From Haloterrigena turkmenica DSM 5511 (GTDB taxonomy: Archaea; Halobacteriota; Halobacteria; Halobacteriales; Natrialbaceae): 64,000 nucleotides of DNA. A program made the translations under genes and the position numbers. Each line of letters begins with the position of its first letter. Position 1 is the first letter of the stretch. Under the pieces are notes generated by a model. It saw nothing but the letters and a program-made list of their open reading frames with translations, did not search any database and was not told the origin of the DNA. This document shows, in pieces, positions 8,392 to 16,950 of the stretch. The DNA lies in the NCBI RefSeq assembly GCF_000025325.1, contig NC_013744.1, forward strand, positions 434,001-498,000, in the 5' to 3' direction.

Positions 8392-8786
8392 TAGAGGCTG
8401 ATACCTGATTCACGCATCTTTTCACGGACGGCGTCGGTGAGCATGTCCTTCGACCAGACGGGATCCCACACGACATCGATATCGACCTCGTCAACGCCGT
8501 CGACGACCGCCAGACAGCTCCGAATATCGTTATGGATCATGTCGTAGGCCGGACAGCCCATGCAGGGAAACGTCAGTTCGACGGTGACGTGGCCCTTGTC
8601 TTCGCTGACGTCGTAAATCATCGCCATCTCGACGAGACTCACGGGAATGTGCGGATCCGGAATCTCGTCGATGATGTCCCACAGCTCTCGTTCGAACGGC
8701 GTCGCGTCGGCCCGACGCTGCTCGACGAATTCGCTGGTCAGCGACGCATTCGGCGATCCGTTCGTCGTTGATCGTACACTCGACAT
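8391..8786 (-). CDS. paaD: PaaD-like MIP18/DUF59 assembly factor (lacks zinc ribbon)
   Basis: Protein of 131 aa from the ATG at 8786; a longer frame to 8909 runs inside paaA and is rejected. It has the DUF59 fold markers WDIIDEIPDPHIPVSLVEMAMIYDV, TFPCMGCPA and VWDPVWSKDM. Bacterial PaaD carries a C-terminal zinc ribbon; here translation ends right after the DUF59 domain and the ribbon is encoded by the separate small gene at 7234-7410. It lies between paaA (two-base gap) and paaB (one-base overlap). Confidence 0.88.
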   Translation of the reverse strand: MSSVRSTTNGSPNASLTSEFVEQRRADATPFERELWDIIDEIPDPHIPVSLVEMAMIYDVSEDKGHVTVELTFPCMGCPAYDMIHNDIRSCLAVVDGVDEVDIDVVWDPVWSKDMLTDAVREKMRESGISL

Positions 8787-8788
8787 GA

Positions 8789-9709
8789 TTAGACCTCGAT
8801 GTCGACGGTACCGGACTGGATCATATCGATGTACTTCTCGTTTGCCGGGCCGCGGGAGCGCCATCGATCCATCACGTCGGACCACGAGATCGGTTCGCCG
8901 AAGCGCCACTCCTTGTTGTCCGCGTCGAAGGCGACCGGCAGATCGTACTCGAGGACGTACTCGTCGCGCTCGTCGTCGTAGTGGGCCGGTACGTCGAGTT
9001 CCAGTTCGTTCATCAGCGGCAACGTCCGGGACAGCCAGTCCTGCCGGAGCTCGTCGTTAGACTTCCCCTTGATGCGGTACTCGAGCTGGTCGTCGTGTTT
9101 CTTCTTGTCGTCGGGCATCCCGAACCACTCGACGCCCATCGGGAACATCCAGTCGACTGCTTCCTGCAGCTGTTGTCGGGTCTTCTCGCTGTTGTTCGCG
9201 AGCCGGCGCATCCACGTCTCGCCGTGACGGAGGTGGAACTGTTCTTCCTTGCTCACCTTCGTGAGTGCGCGCTTCCAGGGCGCGTAGGAGGTGTTCTCGT
9301 GGATATCGCCGAGCAGGACGATCCCCGCGCGGTCGAACAGCCCGTGGGCCGTCACGAGCTCGGCGAAGTTGTCGATGTGCTGGTCGAACCCGTAGGTGTT
9401 GCGGAACTCGTGGGGTTCGCGCTCGTAGATGAGTTCCTCGCGGTCCTCGCCTAAGTCTTCGAGCAGTCGGTAGGCGATGTGGCCGTGTCCCAGCTCGTCT
9501 TGGATCACGCTGATACACGAGGCGCGTGCGTCGAGCGACGGCGCATTGAGCGATTGCTCGTAGTACGCCGGTGCGCTCATGAGTTCGGTATCGCCTGAGA
9601 CGGTCAGGATCTGTTTGAGGGCCTTCTTGTAGCCGTCGGTCATCTCTTCGGGCGATTCGATCATCCGTCCGTTCTGCAGCTCTTCTTTGAATTGCTTCTC
9701 GGTGGGCAT
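8789..9709 (-). CDS. paaA: Phenylacetyl-CoA epoxidase catalytic subunit PaaA
   Basis: Protein of 306 aa, the usual PaaA length. Diiron ligands are visible at the same numbering as in E. coli PaaA: Glu42, Glu72 and His75 (QDELGHGH), with a second ExxH in SKEEQFHLRHGETW (Glu156, His159). The enzyme inserts one oxygen atom into the aromatic ring of an aryl-CoA. It leads the operon paaA-paaD-paaB-paaC-zinc ribbon. TTATAATT near 9748-9756 upstream is a plausible promoter. The substrate could be phenylacetyl-CoA or another aryl-CoA, since no PaaK is seen nearby. Confidence 0.93.
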   Translation of the reverse strand: MPTEKQFKEELQNGRMIESPEEMTDGYKKALKQILTVSGDTELMSAPAYYEQSLNAPSLDARASCISVIQDELGHGHIAYRLLEDLGEDREELIYEREPHEFRNTYGFDQHIDNFAELVTAHGLFDRAGIVLLGDIHENTSYAPWKRALTKVSKEEQFHLRHGETWMRRLANNSEKTRQQLQEAVDWMFPMGVEWFGMPDDKKKHDDQLEYRIKGKSNDELRQDWLSRTLPLMNELELDVPAHYDDERDEYVLEYDLPVAFDADNKEWRFGEPISWSDVMDRWRSRGPANEKYIDMIQSGTVDIEV

Positions 9710-10130
9710 GGCTCTGATCTTCCAGTAGAAGCTTTCTACTCGAGGGTTATAATTGTTTCCTGTATACGCTTCCTGTATCTACCAATCCGCGTGTCACGTC
9801 GGTCTCGCGGCCCAGCCGCGATCGTATCGGCGAATAGCGCACATCGAGTACTCTCTCGAGTTCGCTCGGCTCCGTCAGTGTCGAGACGTCGCTATCGCAC
9901 GCCTCGCGCGAGGTCGATTCTCAATAAGCCGGACGACTTGAGTCCGCGTCTCGCGGACCGGAGTTCGTCCGAGTAACGTGAAGGGGACTCACTCACTCCA
10001 CTAATCGCGCTGTCACGCTAGGCCGCGTCTCTCGCTGCGACCGAACTGCCGGCCTAACCCGGCAGAGTTGTTGGATGCGCTACCATATATACCAGTGCAT
10101 TTTTTGGTAGTCCACCTCTGACGGTAATGT
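9710..10130. other. Divergent intergenic region between paaA and the GNAT gene
   Basis: About 420 bp with no supported gene. It holds a paaA-side A/T box near 9748-9756 and, for the plus-strand GNAT gene, an ATATATA box at about 10085-10091, roughly 40 nt before the ATG at 10131. The rest shows nothing recognisable. Confidence 0.4.
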
Positions 10131-10628
10131 ATGACGTACCAGATACGCCAGGCGACCCTGGAAGACGGTGAGGAACTACTGGACCTGTGGCACGGCTTCA
10201 CGGACCACCTCTCGAAACACGACGATCGGTACGCGCACAAGGAAAGCGCCGATGACCGCTGGCTCCAGTACTTCGAAAACCAGCTCGTCGATTCGAAGTA
10301 CGGCACCGTCATCGTCGCGGAACACGAGGATTCGGGCGAACTCGTCGGCGTCCTCGAGGCGCGCATCATGGGGAACCATCCGATCTTCCGGCTGCAGGAC
10401 CACGGGTACATCAACGGCCACTACGTCGCGGAAAGCCACCGGGACAACGGCGTCGGCGCCGCGTTACTGGAGGAGGTCCACGAGTGGTTCGATCAGTCGG
10501 AGAAAGACGTCGACTTCTACCGCGTCGACGTGATGCACGGCGACGAGTCCGCCGAAGCGTTCTACGAGTCGAACGACTTCGAGCCGGTCGAACACGTCTT
10601 CGAACGAGCCACCGATCGAGAGCAGTAA
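10131..10628 (+). CDS. GNAT-family N-acetyltransferase
   Basis: Acetyl-CoA-dependent N-acyltransferase of 165 aa. The CoA-binding A motif is seen as YVAESHRDNGVGAALLEEVHEWF and the C-terminal part as AEAFYESNDFEPVEHVF. It is transcribed divergently from paaA and lies four bases ahead of the ferredoxin gene, so it belongs to the epoxidase locus. Protein acetyltransferases commonly control acyl-CoA synthetases, so a regulatory role is possible; the target is unknown. Confidence 0.8.
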   Translation: MTYQIRQATLEDGEELLDLWHGFTDHLSKHDDRYAHKESADDRWLQYFENQLVDSKYGTVIVAEHEDSGELVGVLEARIMGNHPIFRLQDHGYINGHYVAESHRDNGVGAALLEEVHEWFDQSEKDVDFYRVDVMHGDESAEAFYESNDFEPVEHVFERATDREQ

Positions 10629-10632
10629 GCAA

Positions 10633-10917
10633 ATGGTCGAAAGTTACACTGTCGAGTTCGTTGACGAAGGACAGGCGATCGAAGTGCCGGCCAATAAACC
10701 GATACTCGAGGCGGCGGAGGAAGCCGGTCTCGCACCGCCCTATCAGTGTCGGATGGGCGTCTGCGGGGTCTGTTGTGGCTTAGTCGTCGAAGACGGTGAA
10801 GTCGACCAGACGGAGGGTATGTTCCTCTCCGACAGCGAGAAGGAGGAAGGCTACGCCCTGACCTGTATCGCGAAACCACGTTCGGATCTCCGTATTCGAA
10901 CCGACGAGAGCCCGTAA
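10633..10917 (+). CDS. Plant-type 2Fe-2S ferredoxin (PaaE electron-carrier domain)
   Basis: Protein of 94 aa with the plant-type ferredoxin cluster motif Cys39-x4-Cys44-x2-Cys47 and Cys78. Bacterial PaaE is a FAD/NADPH reductase with a C-terminal domain of exactly this type. Only the ferredoxin part is present here, directly after the GNAT gene, so I infer that it delivers electrons to PaaA and that a reductase is supplied from elsewhere in the genome. Confidence 0.85.
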   Translation: MVESYTVEFVDEGQAIEVPANKPILEAAEEAGLAPPYQCRMGVCGVCCGLVVEDGEVDQTEGMFLSDSEKEEGYALTCIAKPRSDLRIRTDESP

Positions 10918-11200
10918 CGACGCGACCACGCAGATTCCCGCTCATTTTCGATTCGACCGTGACAGTCCACGAGCGCTCAGTCGTCGGTGTCTCGCGCTCG
11001 AGACCCTGGTATTGAGAGACCCGTAGATCAGCGTCCCGACGGCTATCAGTGACTCAGAGCGGTGAACGACTCCGCGAACCGCCTCCCGTTCTTGAAGCCG
11101 ATCAAACGCGATCGTTTCCAGTGACCGGGTAGACCTCGACGGTTCACAAGGTGTGTATACGCGTACCGTATACGCCCTCCGCTATCCACTCTCACCTACC

Positions 11201-11221
11201 TTTACATCCATACGTCTGTAA
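11201..11221. promoter_or_regulatory. TTTACA-N10-TGTAA palindrome, copy 1
   Basis: TTTACA, ten bases containing ATAC, then TGTAA. It is one of seven intergenic copies of the same imperfect dyad in this window. It is probably an operator, but the binding protein is unknown. Confidence 0.45.
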
Positions 11222-11278
11222 TGAGTTTGGGCAAGCCAGACCGATCGGAAGTTGGAAGGGCTGATGGCGAACGAGATG

Positions 11279-11299
11279 TTTACAGTAATACCATTGTAA
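11279..11299. promoter_or_regulatory. TTTACA-N10-TGTAA palindrome, copy 2
   Basis: Same dyad as copy 1 and same orientation, 78 bp away. The spacer contains ATAC. Confidence 0.45.
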
Positions 11300-11710
11300 T
11301 GGGCCGTCAGCTCGAGATCGCCGTATCTGCCCCCTCGTCTCACACATGTAACCACATGCTTCCCAAACACCAATGTCTCATCACCGTTAGCGTATACACA
11401 AAGCGTAAACCACCTCCATATACGCGAGGCGTTAACAGTCAATCTGCTATTCAGAGAGCGGTTCACTGCGCTTGGAGTTCGCGGGCGGTTGTCTCGATCG
11501 CTACTCAGCGACTGCGTCTCAGAACCGACGCGTGTGGGTTACTCGGACGAGATCGCTCTTATGGAAGAGGGTGCGATTCGCAAATGAGTTCGTATCTCTC
11601 GGTTCGGATCGAAGAAGGCAGGAAAGATGATACGGAGGCCGCAGAGGCGATTATTGATGCTGTCGCGAGCGACGAGATCGGTACTGCTCGTTCGAAGCGA
11701 TCGAACGATT

Positions 11711-13345
11711 CTATCGGCGCTCCAACTGTCGGAGTTCCGTCCGTCGAATCTTTCCGGTATCCGTCCGCGGGAGGGCGTTCTTGAACTCGACCTCGCGCGG
11801 ATACTTATACGGTGCGAGGTTGTTCTTGACGTGATTCTGTATTTCCGTCACGAGTTCGTCTCCCTCGGAGGCGCCGTCGTTCAGGACGACGAACGCTTTC
11901 ACGACCTCGCCGCGTTGCTCGTCCGGACTGCCGACGACAGCGACCTCGGAGACCGATTCGTGTTCTTCGATGACCGCTTCGACCTCGGGCCCGGGGATGT
12001 TGTAGCCGCTCGAGATGATGAGGTCGTCGTCGCGGGATTTGTACTCCAGGCGACCGTCTTCGCGCTGTACAAAGATGTCGCCCGGGATCGACCACCCGTC
12101 CTGGTTTACCTCGAGTTGTTTCTCGGGTCGGTCCCAGTATTCGATTCCGGTCGGCCCGCGAACGGCGAGGAGTCCCGCTTCGCCGCGCTCTAAGTCTTCG
12201 CCCGTGTCCGGGTCAATGATCTTACACTCGTACCCCGGGACCGGATACCCGGTCGCGCTCGGATCGATTTCCTCGTCGTGACGGTGACTGATGAAGATAT
12301 GGAGCATCTCCGTCGTTCCAATTCCGTCGAGGAGATCGATTCCGTACTCGGATTTAAATTCCTCGAACGTCGTCGGCGTCAGCGGTTCGCCGGCGCTGAG
12401 CCCGAGACGGAGCGATGAGACGTCGTAGTCGTCAGGACCGTCGGGATACTGGGAGAGGATCTGATTGAATCCCGTCGGGATCGAACAGAGGATCGAAACC
12501 CCGTGGGCCTCGATCGCTTCCAGTAAATCGCCGGGATCCGCGTCTTCGACGAGACTCGTACTCGCGCCGAACCGGAGCGGGAACGTCACGAGGTCGCCGT
12601 ATCCGTACGCGAAGGGGAGCGGTGGATTCCCGCCGAAGACGTCGTTCTCGGTCGGCTCGAGGCAGTACCGCGCGTAGGAGTCCGCGGTGGCCAACATGTT
12701 CCGGTGGGTATGAATCGCACCCTTCGGTTGCCCGGTCGTTCCGCTCGTATACAGCATCAGCGCGAGATCGTCGCGTTCGGTGTTGTACGCCTCGAGTTCG
12801 TCACTGGCGTCCTCGAGTAGGCCGTCGTAGCTGTGATAGCTGTGATCGATCCCGTTGCGCTCGGCGACGATGACGTCGTCGACGGTTTCGAGTTCCGGCA
12901 GCGCGTTCTCCACTTCTCTGAGGAGATCATCGTAGACGACGATGGCCGACGCTTCGGCGTCGTTGACGATGTGTTCGAGCTCTTTCGCCCGGAGGAGTTT
13001 CATCGACGGGAGAGCAACGCCGCCGATCTTCTGAACCGCCAGACACGAGATAATCGCTTCCGGTCGGTTAGGGAATCGAACGACGACCCGATCACCGGCT
13101 TCGACGCCGAGGCCGCGCAGCGCATTCCCCATTCTGTTCACGGTCTCCTGCAATTCTTCGTACGTGATCTCCCGATCCTCGAAATAGATCGCGACGTTGT
13201 CACCGCGCCCTTCGCGAACGTGGCGGTCGACCAGTTCGTCGACGACGTTGATCTGGTTCGGGTAATGGAGCTCCGGAAGCGAATGGACGTACTCCGGGGC
13301 ATTCTCTTCGTCCGGCAGACGCTCCTCTGTGATAGTGGCCTGCAT
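11711..13345 (-). CDS. Benzoate-CoA ligase-type acyl-CoA synthetase
   Basis: AMP-forming ligase of about 544 aa. The phosphate loop is LYTSGTTGQPKGAIHTHRNM, the acceptor motif GIGTTEMLHIFIS is typical of the benzoate/2-aminobenzoate-CoA ligase branch, and the hinge lysine region LPRTDTGKIRR closes the C-terminal domain. It converts an aromatic acid plus ATP and CoA to an aryl-CoA. Starts at 13345 or 13351 are both plausible; an A/T box at 13365-13378 supports leaderless expression from either. It is not a PaaK-type ligase, so this enzyme may activate the aryl acid for the paa genes. Confidence 0.85.
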   Translation of the reverse strand: MQATITEERLPDEENAPEYVHSLPELHYPNQINVVDELVDRHVREGRGDNVAIYFEDREITYEELQETVNRMGNALRGLGVEAGDRVVVRFPNRPEAIISCLAVQKIGGVALPSMKLLRAKELEHIVNDAEASAIVVYDDLLREVENALPELETVDDVIVAERNGIDHSYHSYDGLLEDASDELEAYNTERDDLALMLYTSGTTGQPKGAIHTHRNMLATADSYARYCLEPTENDVFGGNPPLPFAYGYGDLVTFPLRFGASTSLVEDADPGDLLEAIEAHGVSILCSIPTGFNQILSQYPDGPDDYDVSSLRLGLSAGEPLTPTTFEEFKSEYGIDLLDGIGTTEMLHIFISHRHDEEIDPSATGYPVPGYECKIIDPDTGEDLERGEAGLLAVRGPTGIEYWDRPEKQLEVNQDGWSIPGDIFVQREDGRLEYKSRDDDLIISSGYNIPGPEVEAVIEEHESVSEVAVVGSPDEQRGEVVKAFVVLNDGASEGDELVTEIQNHVKNNLAPYKYPREVEFKNALPRTDTGKIRRTELRQLERR

Positions 13346-13363
13346 ACGCATAACCAACTATAG

Positions 13364-13378
13364 CATTTAATAATATAC
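13364..13378 (-). promoter_or_regulatory. TATA-like box of aryl-CoA ligase
   Basis: The minus strand reads TATATTATTAAAT about 20-30 nt before the two candidate ATGs. Confidence 0.4.
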
Positions 13379-13438
13379 CTATCGGTTCCTCACCCGATGT
13401 TAATTATAGAAATATTCCATTTCACGGCGGTCGGTCCG

Positions 13439-13786
13439 CTATTTCTGGGCTTCCCGTTCTGCCTCGAAAAGCTCGTCGCGGAGCCGTCGGATGGTATCGA
13501 CGGCGTCGGTTCCCTCGGCGAAGACGTACGTCTTCGCGTCCTCGAGTTCATCCGTTTCGGCGACGATTCCGGTTGTCTCGAGTTCGGCGACGTGCGTTTC
13601 GACGGTCGACTCCTCGAGGCCGGTGATACGAGCGAGTTCGGGAATCGTAAAGTGAGTCGTCAAATCCTCCGATTCGGCGAGTAGTGCGCTGACGAGCAAC
13701 GTCTTGGGATGGGTTCCGAAGACGTCAGTCAGGGGGATGTCCGTCGCAAACGATTCGGGATCCGTCGGCTCGTTTCGATCGGCCAT
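13439..13786 (-). CDS. Winged-helix transcriptional regulator
   Basis: Acidic 115-aa protein whose central part (TIPELARITGLEESTVETHVAELETTGIV) is a winged-helix DNA-binding domain, followed by a short coiled C-terminus ending ELFEAEREAQK. The family resembles small haloarchaeal ArsR/MarR-like regulators. It sits between the aryl-CoA ligase and the CoA-transferase genes, all on the minus strand, so control of those genes is likely but unproven. Confidence 0.75.
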   Translation of the reverse strand: MADRNEPTDPESFATDIPLTDVFGTHPKTLLVSALLAESEDLTTHFTIPELARITGLEESTVETHVAELETTGIVAETDELEDAKTYVFAEGTDAVDTIRRLRDELFEAEREAQK

Positions 13787-13839
13787 GGTTCGTTTGACGA
13801 CGGAATCCGTCTTAATCGATCGGGTTGCAATGTGTCGGG

Positions 13840-14613
13840 CTACGTCCAGAACCCGTCCGGATCGAACGTCCGGACCAATTCGAGTTCCTCGTCGGTCGGC
13901 TCGGACGTCGTCTTGACGGTCCCCTCACCGACGTCGTCGGCCGTCTGTACTTCCCACGGGAAGGCCGCGAGAACGCCTGCGACGTCGGCACCGGGATGAA
14001 CGGTGCGGAGATAGAGTTCACCGCGTTCGTCGAATCCGAACGTCGCTTTCGACGTGACGAGCGCGCTCGGGCCACCGCCGGGAGCGGGATGGTCATCGCG
14101 ACCGTTTCCATCGGCCGGATAGCCGGGGCTCGTCACGTAGTTCACTTCTTCAGCGAAGCGACGCGATTCGTGTGGCATGAGCAGGACAGTCCGATCAGCC
14201 ATGCACGCGATGTCGCAGGCGCCACCGCTGCCCGGGAGTCGAATCTCCCGATCGGCGGCGGCCACTCGAGTCGTGTTCAGGTTTCCGTAGCGGTCGATTT
14301 CGGCACCGCCGAGGAAGCCGACGTCGATGTCGCCGCGCTGGAGTCGGGACATGATGTCGATCATGCCCGTCGTCGCGACGGCGCGGTTCAGGTTCGGCAG
14401 GTCGCACATCGTATGAATGAAGCCGTCCGCGGGTGCATCGCGAATGACGCCGCTCTCATATACGGCCATCGCGTTCGGCGCGTGCGTGCTGACCGCGACC
14501 TGAAACGCGATCAGTGGCAGCCGCATGCTGACGAACGCGGTCTCCCCGTCCTCGATCTCGCGGGCGGCGGTGGTGACCATCAGTTCGCGGTCCGTATAGT
14601 CCTCACTGACCAT
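13840..14613 (-). CDS. CoA-transferase subunit B (glutaconate CoA-transferase family)
   Basis: Protein of 257 aa, family-typical length. The YESGVI segment carries Glu53, in the position of the catalytic Glu that forms the CoA thioester in the beta subunit of glutaconate CoA-transferase (residue 54 there). The family motif LPGSGGACDIA follows. It pairs with subunit A, overlapping it by 11 bases. It probably moves CoA between acyl groups during aryl-CoA breakdown. The hydrolytic IpdAB ring-opening enzymes share this fold and are an alternative. Confidence 0.8.
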   Translation of the reverse strand: MVSEDYTDRELMVTTAAREIEDGETAFVSMRLPLIAFQVAVSTHAPNAMAVYESGVIRDAPADGFIHTMCDLPNLNRAVATTGMIDIMSRLQRGDIDVGFLGGAEIDRYGNLNTTRVAAADREIRLPGSGGACDIACMADRTVLLMPHESRRFAEEVNYVTSPGYPADGNGRDDHPAPGGGPSALVTSKATFGFDERGELYLRTVHPGADVAGVLAAFPWEVQTADDVGEGTVKTTSEPTDEELELVRTFDPDGFWT

Positions 14614-15496
14614 ACTGCACCTCTGCGGCGACGGTCGGTTCGGTGATCTCGAGGTCAGTGTCGACGAACGTCGCGTACTCTTCGCGGCCGCTAACGCCGT
14701 ATACCCACTTGCTGGCCCAGTCCTCGAACCCGTTCGCCGTCTCCGTTTGACGGTTGTACCGGAGGTAGTAATCGTTGTCCCGGTTGTAACAGCCGGTCAC
14801 CGGCGACGGATGCGCTCCGAACGGGCATTCGACGACGCTGGTGACCTGGTCTCGCGTAATCGCGACCCTACTCGAATCGCTCTTGATGACGGCCGGTTCG
14901 ACGATTTCCTCGGCGGTTACCAGAACGTTCTCTGCCGCACCGACCGCCGGTTCGACGATACCGGTGTTCCCCCAGAGGTGGACGTCTCCGTCCGGACTTG
15001 CACGCTGTGCATGAACGATCGCCCAATCGGGCTTGAGCGCCGGGACGAGCACGAGCGGCTCTCCGCCGAACGGATCGGTCGCCTCGGTGAATCGATCGTT
15101 TCGTTCGAAAATGTCGCTTCCGAGCAGCGAGCGCGTCGGGAGGTACGGGACACCCATCGCACCGGCCTGCAACGCGAGCGCGATACTGAAGTTAGAGTGA
15201 TCTTCGACGGTAACTTCCCCGTTCTCGACGGCCTCTCGGAACCGGTAGCCGGTTCCAGCGCTGACGTTCCCGACCCACGCGGCGCGGACGTCGGATACCG
15301 CACCGCCGCCGATCAGTTGATCGAAGAGCAGGTCGCTGATCGGTCCGACCACGGTCAGTTCTCCGACGCCCTGTCGGAGGAGTTCATGCCCCACCGCGAA
15401 CGGGATCGCGTGTTCCAGTGCGAGTCCGGCGGCGATTGTACTCCCGGTGTTGATACGCGATACCGCGACGTCCAGTGGCTCCATATTTGCCGTCAT
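14603..15496 (-). CDS. CoA-transferase subunit A (glutaconate CoA-transferase family)
   Basis: Protein of 297 aa with the family N-terminus (TGSTIAAGLALEHAIPFAVGHELLRQG) and the segment NFSIALALQAGAMGVPYLPTRSLLGSDI seen in GctA/IpdA-type subunits. It forms a heteromer with subunit B, which follows with an 11-base overlap. It is transcribed divergently from the ABC importer, with TTTTATATAC at 15516-15526 as promoter. The shared intergenic region suggests co-regulation of uptake and CoA metabolism. Confidence 0.8.
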   Translation of the reverse strand: MTANMEPLDVAVSRINTGSTIAAGLALEHAIPFAVGHELLRQGVGELTVVGPISDLLFDQLIGGGAVSDVRAAWVGNVSAGTGYRFREAVENGEVTVEDHSNFSIALALQAGAMGVPYLPTRSLLGSDIFERNDRFTEATDPFGGEPLVLVPALKPDWAIVHAQRASPDGDVHLWGNTGIVEPAVGAAENVLVTAEEIVEPAVIKSDSSRVAITRDQVTSVVECPFGAHPSPVTGCYNRDNDYYLRYNRQTETANGFEDWASKWVYGVSGREEYATFVDTDLEITEPTVAAEVQYGQ

Positions 15497-15610
15497 ACAC
15501 TACCAAATGTCGATAGACGTATATAAAACCCAACTGGGATAGTACACGACTCGCGGAACTCCCTGCATATGATCGGAATTTATATATATGATACTATCAC
15601 ACGGAAGGGT
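15497..15610. promoter_or_regulatory. Divergent promoter region, CoA-transferase / ABC importer
   Basis: Two TATA-like boxes face outward: TTTTATATAC (minus, around 15516-15526) for the transferase, and ATTTATATATATG (plus, around 15579-15592) some 25 nt before the ATG at 15611. Confidence 0.5.
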
Positions 15611-16864
15611 ATGGTTCGCAGACTCATGGGTGAGAGTAGCAACCGGATAGCCACTGATCGGGCGTCTCAGTCGTCGATATCGAGACGCCAGTATCTAGCG
15701 AGCGGTGCAGCAGTAGGTGTCGGAGCCGCACTCGGTGGCTGTCTCGGTAGCGATGACGGATTGACTGTGGGATACGCGCTGCCGTTTACCGGTACCTACG
15801 CGATGCTCGGCGAGAGTATCGTCAACGGGTTCGAGCTGTACCTCGAGCAGAGCGACGGAGAGATCGACGGTCAGGAAGTCGAGACTGTCGAGCGCGACAC
15901 CGAGGCTGACACGAACCGTGGTGTCGACGTGACCCGAGAGCTCATGGTCGAAGAACAGGCCGATGCGATCGTTGGGCCGGTCTCGAGCAGCGTCGCGATC
16001 GCCATGATGCAGACGATCGAAAACGAGGCAAGCGCGATCTGGCTGAACGCGAACGCGGGCGATTACCGCGTCGTGGAGGAGGGCTGTCTGAACTACCACT
16101 TCCGCACGTCGTTTAACGATTGGCAGACGAGCGCACCACTCGCGGAATGGGTGTACGATAACGTCGCAGACAACGTCTGTCTGGCCTACGCCGACTACGC
16201 GTTCGGGCAGAACTCGAAGAACTTCTTCCAGAAGGCGTTCGAGGAGGCCGGTGGCGAGGTCGTCGACGAAGTCGGTGCTCCGTTGGGGACTGACGACTAC
16301 TCGACGTACTTGAGCGACATCGAAAGCAGCGGTGCCGACGCGGTGTTTTCATTCTTCGCGGGGAGCGACGCCGTAAACTACATTTCGGACTTCGCCGACT
16401 ACGGTCTCGACGCGGAGATGACTCAGGTCGGGAGCGGGTTCCTGCTGTCGGAGGACACGCTTCCCGCACAGGGCGAAGCGGCGTTGGGTATGTACTCACT
16501 GCTCCACTACACGCCGACCCAGGAGACCGACCGGAACCAAGAGTTCATCGGGAACTATCGCGAGGCGTACGATAGCTCGGCGAATGTCTATGCCTGTCAA
16601 GGGTACGATTCCGCGCAGGCGTTCGCCGCCGCCGTCGCAGAAGCGGGCAGTTCGGACCCCGACGAGATGGCCAACGCGCTCGGCGGAATGGAGCTCGACA
16701 GCCCGCGGGGCAGTTTCCGGTTCAACTCCGAGACGCACGAGGCGATTCAGAACATGTACGTCCGAGAGGTCGTCGAAAGCGACGGGGACCAACCCGTCGA
16801 GAATCAAGTCGTCGAGACGATCGACTCGGTCGAAAGCCCTAACTGGGGATGCAACCTTGAGTAG
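15611..16864 (+). CDS. LIV-type ABC transporter substrate-binding lipoprotein
   Basis: Protein of 417 aa from the ATG at 15611, chosen because it lies about 25 nt after a TATA box; an upstream frame extension runs through that box. The N-terminus has a twin-arginine signal (SRRQYLASGAAVGVGAALGG) ending in the lipobox Cys of GGCLG, so it is exported by Tat and lipid-anchored. The body is a periplasmic-binding-fold type I (LivK) protein (VGYALPFTGTYAMLGESIVNG). Context implies binding of an aromatic acid rather than an amino acid (inference). Confidence 0.88.
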   Translation: MVRRLMGESSNRIATDRASQSSISRRQYLASGAAVGVGAALGGCLGSDDGLTVGYALPFTGTYAMLGESIVNGFELYLEQSDGEIDGQEVETVERDTEADTNRGVDVTRELMVEEQADAIVGPVSSSVAIAMMQTIENEASAIWLNANAGDYRVVEEGCLNYHFRTSFNDWQTSAPLAEWVYDNVADNVCLAYADYAFGQNSKNFFQKAFEEAGGEVVDEVGAPLGTDDYSTYLSDIESSGADAVFSFFAGSDAVNYISDFADYGLDAEMTQVGSGFLLSEDTLPAQGEAALGMYSLLHYTPTQETDRNQEFIGNYREAYDSSANVYACQGYDSAQAFAAAVAEAGSSDPDEMANALGGMELDSPRGSFRFNSETHEAIQNMYVREVVESDGDQPVENQVVETIDSVESPNWGCNLE

Positions 16865-16950
16865 TATGATTCGTCGAACGCACGAACGGGTCGCCGGCCG
16901 AACGCGCTGCAACCACCGAACGACTGACGTCTCGAGAGGGGGTGTGTGAG

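Larger units (their letters stand above)
10918..11710. other. Gene-poor convergent interval carrying two TTTACA palindromes
   Basis: About 790 bp between the ferredoxin and the convergently transcribed CoA ligase. Frames here are shadows or lack acidic composition. It holds two palindromes (11201-11221 and 11279-11299) and several GTATAC boxes (11155, 11168, 11392). A short frame starting ATG at 11584 has mildly acidic composition but overlaps the ligase 3' end, so I do not call it. Confidence 0.5.

Noticed and set aside
11221-11784. 187-codon plus-strand frame after the ferredoxin
   Set aside because: Non-halophilic composition, contains the palindromes, and overlaps the CoA ligase 3' end; only its last 67 codons look mildly plausible.
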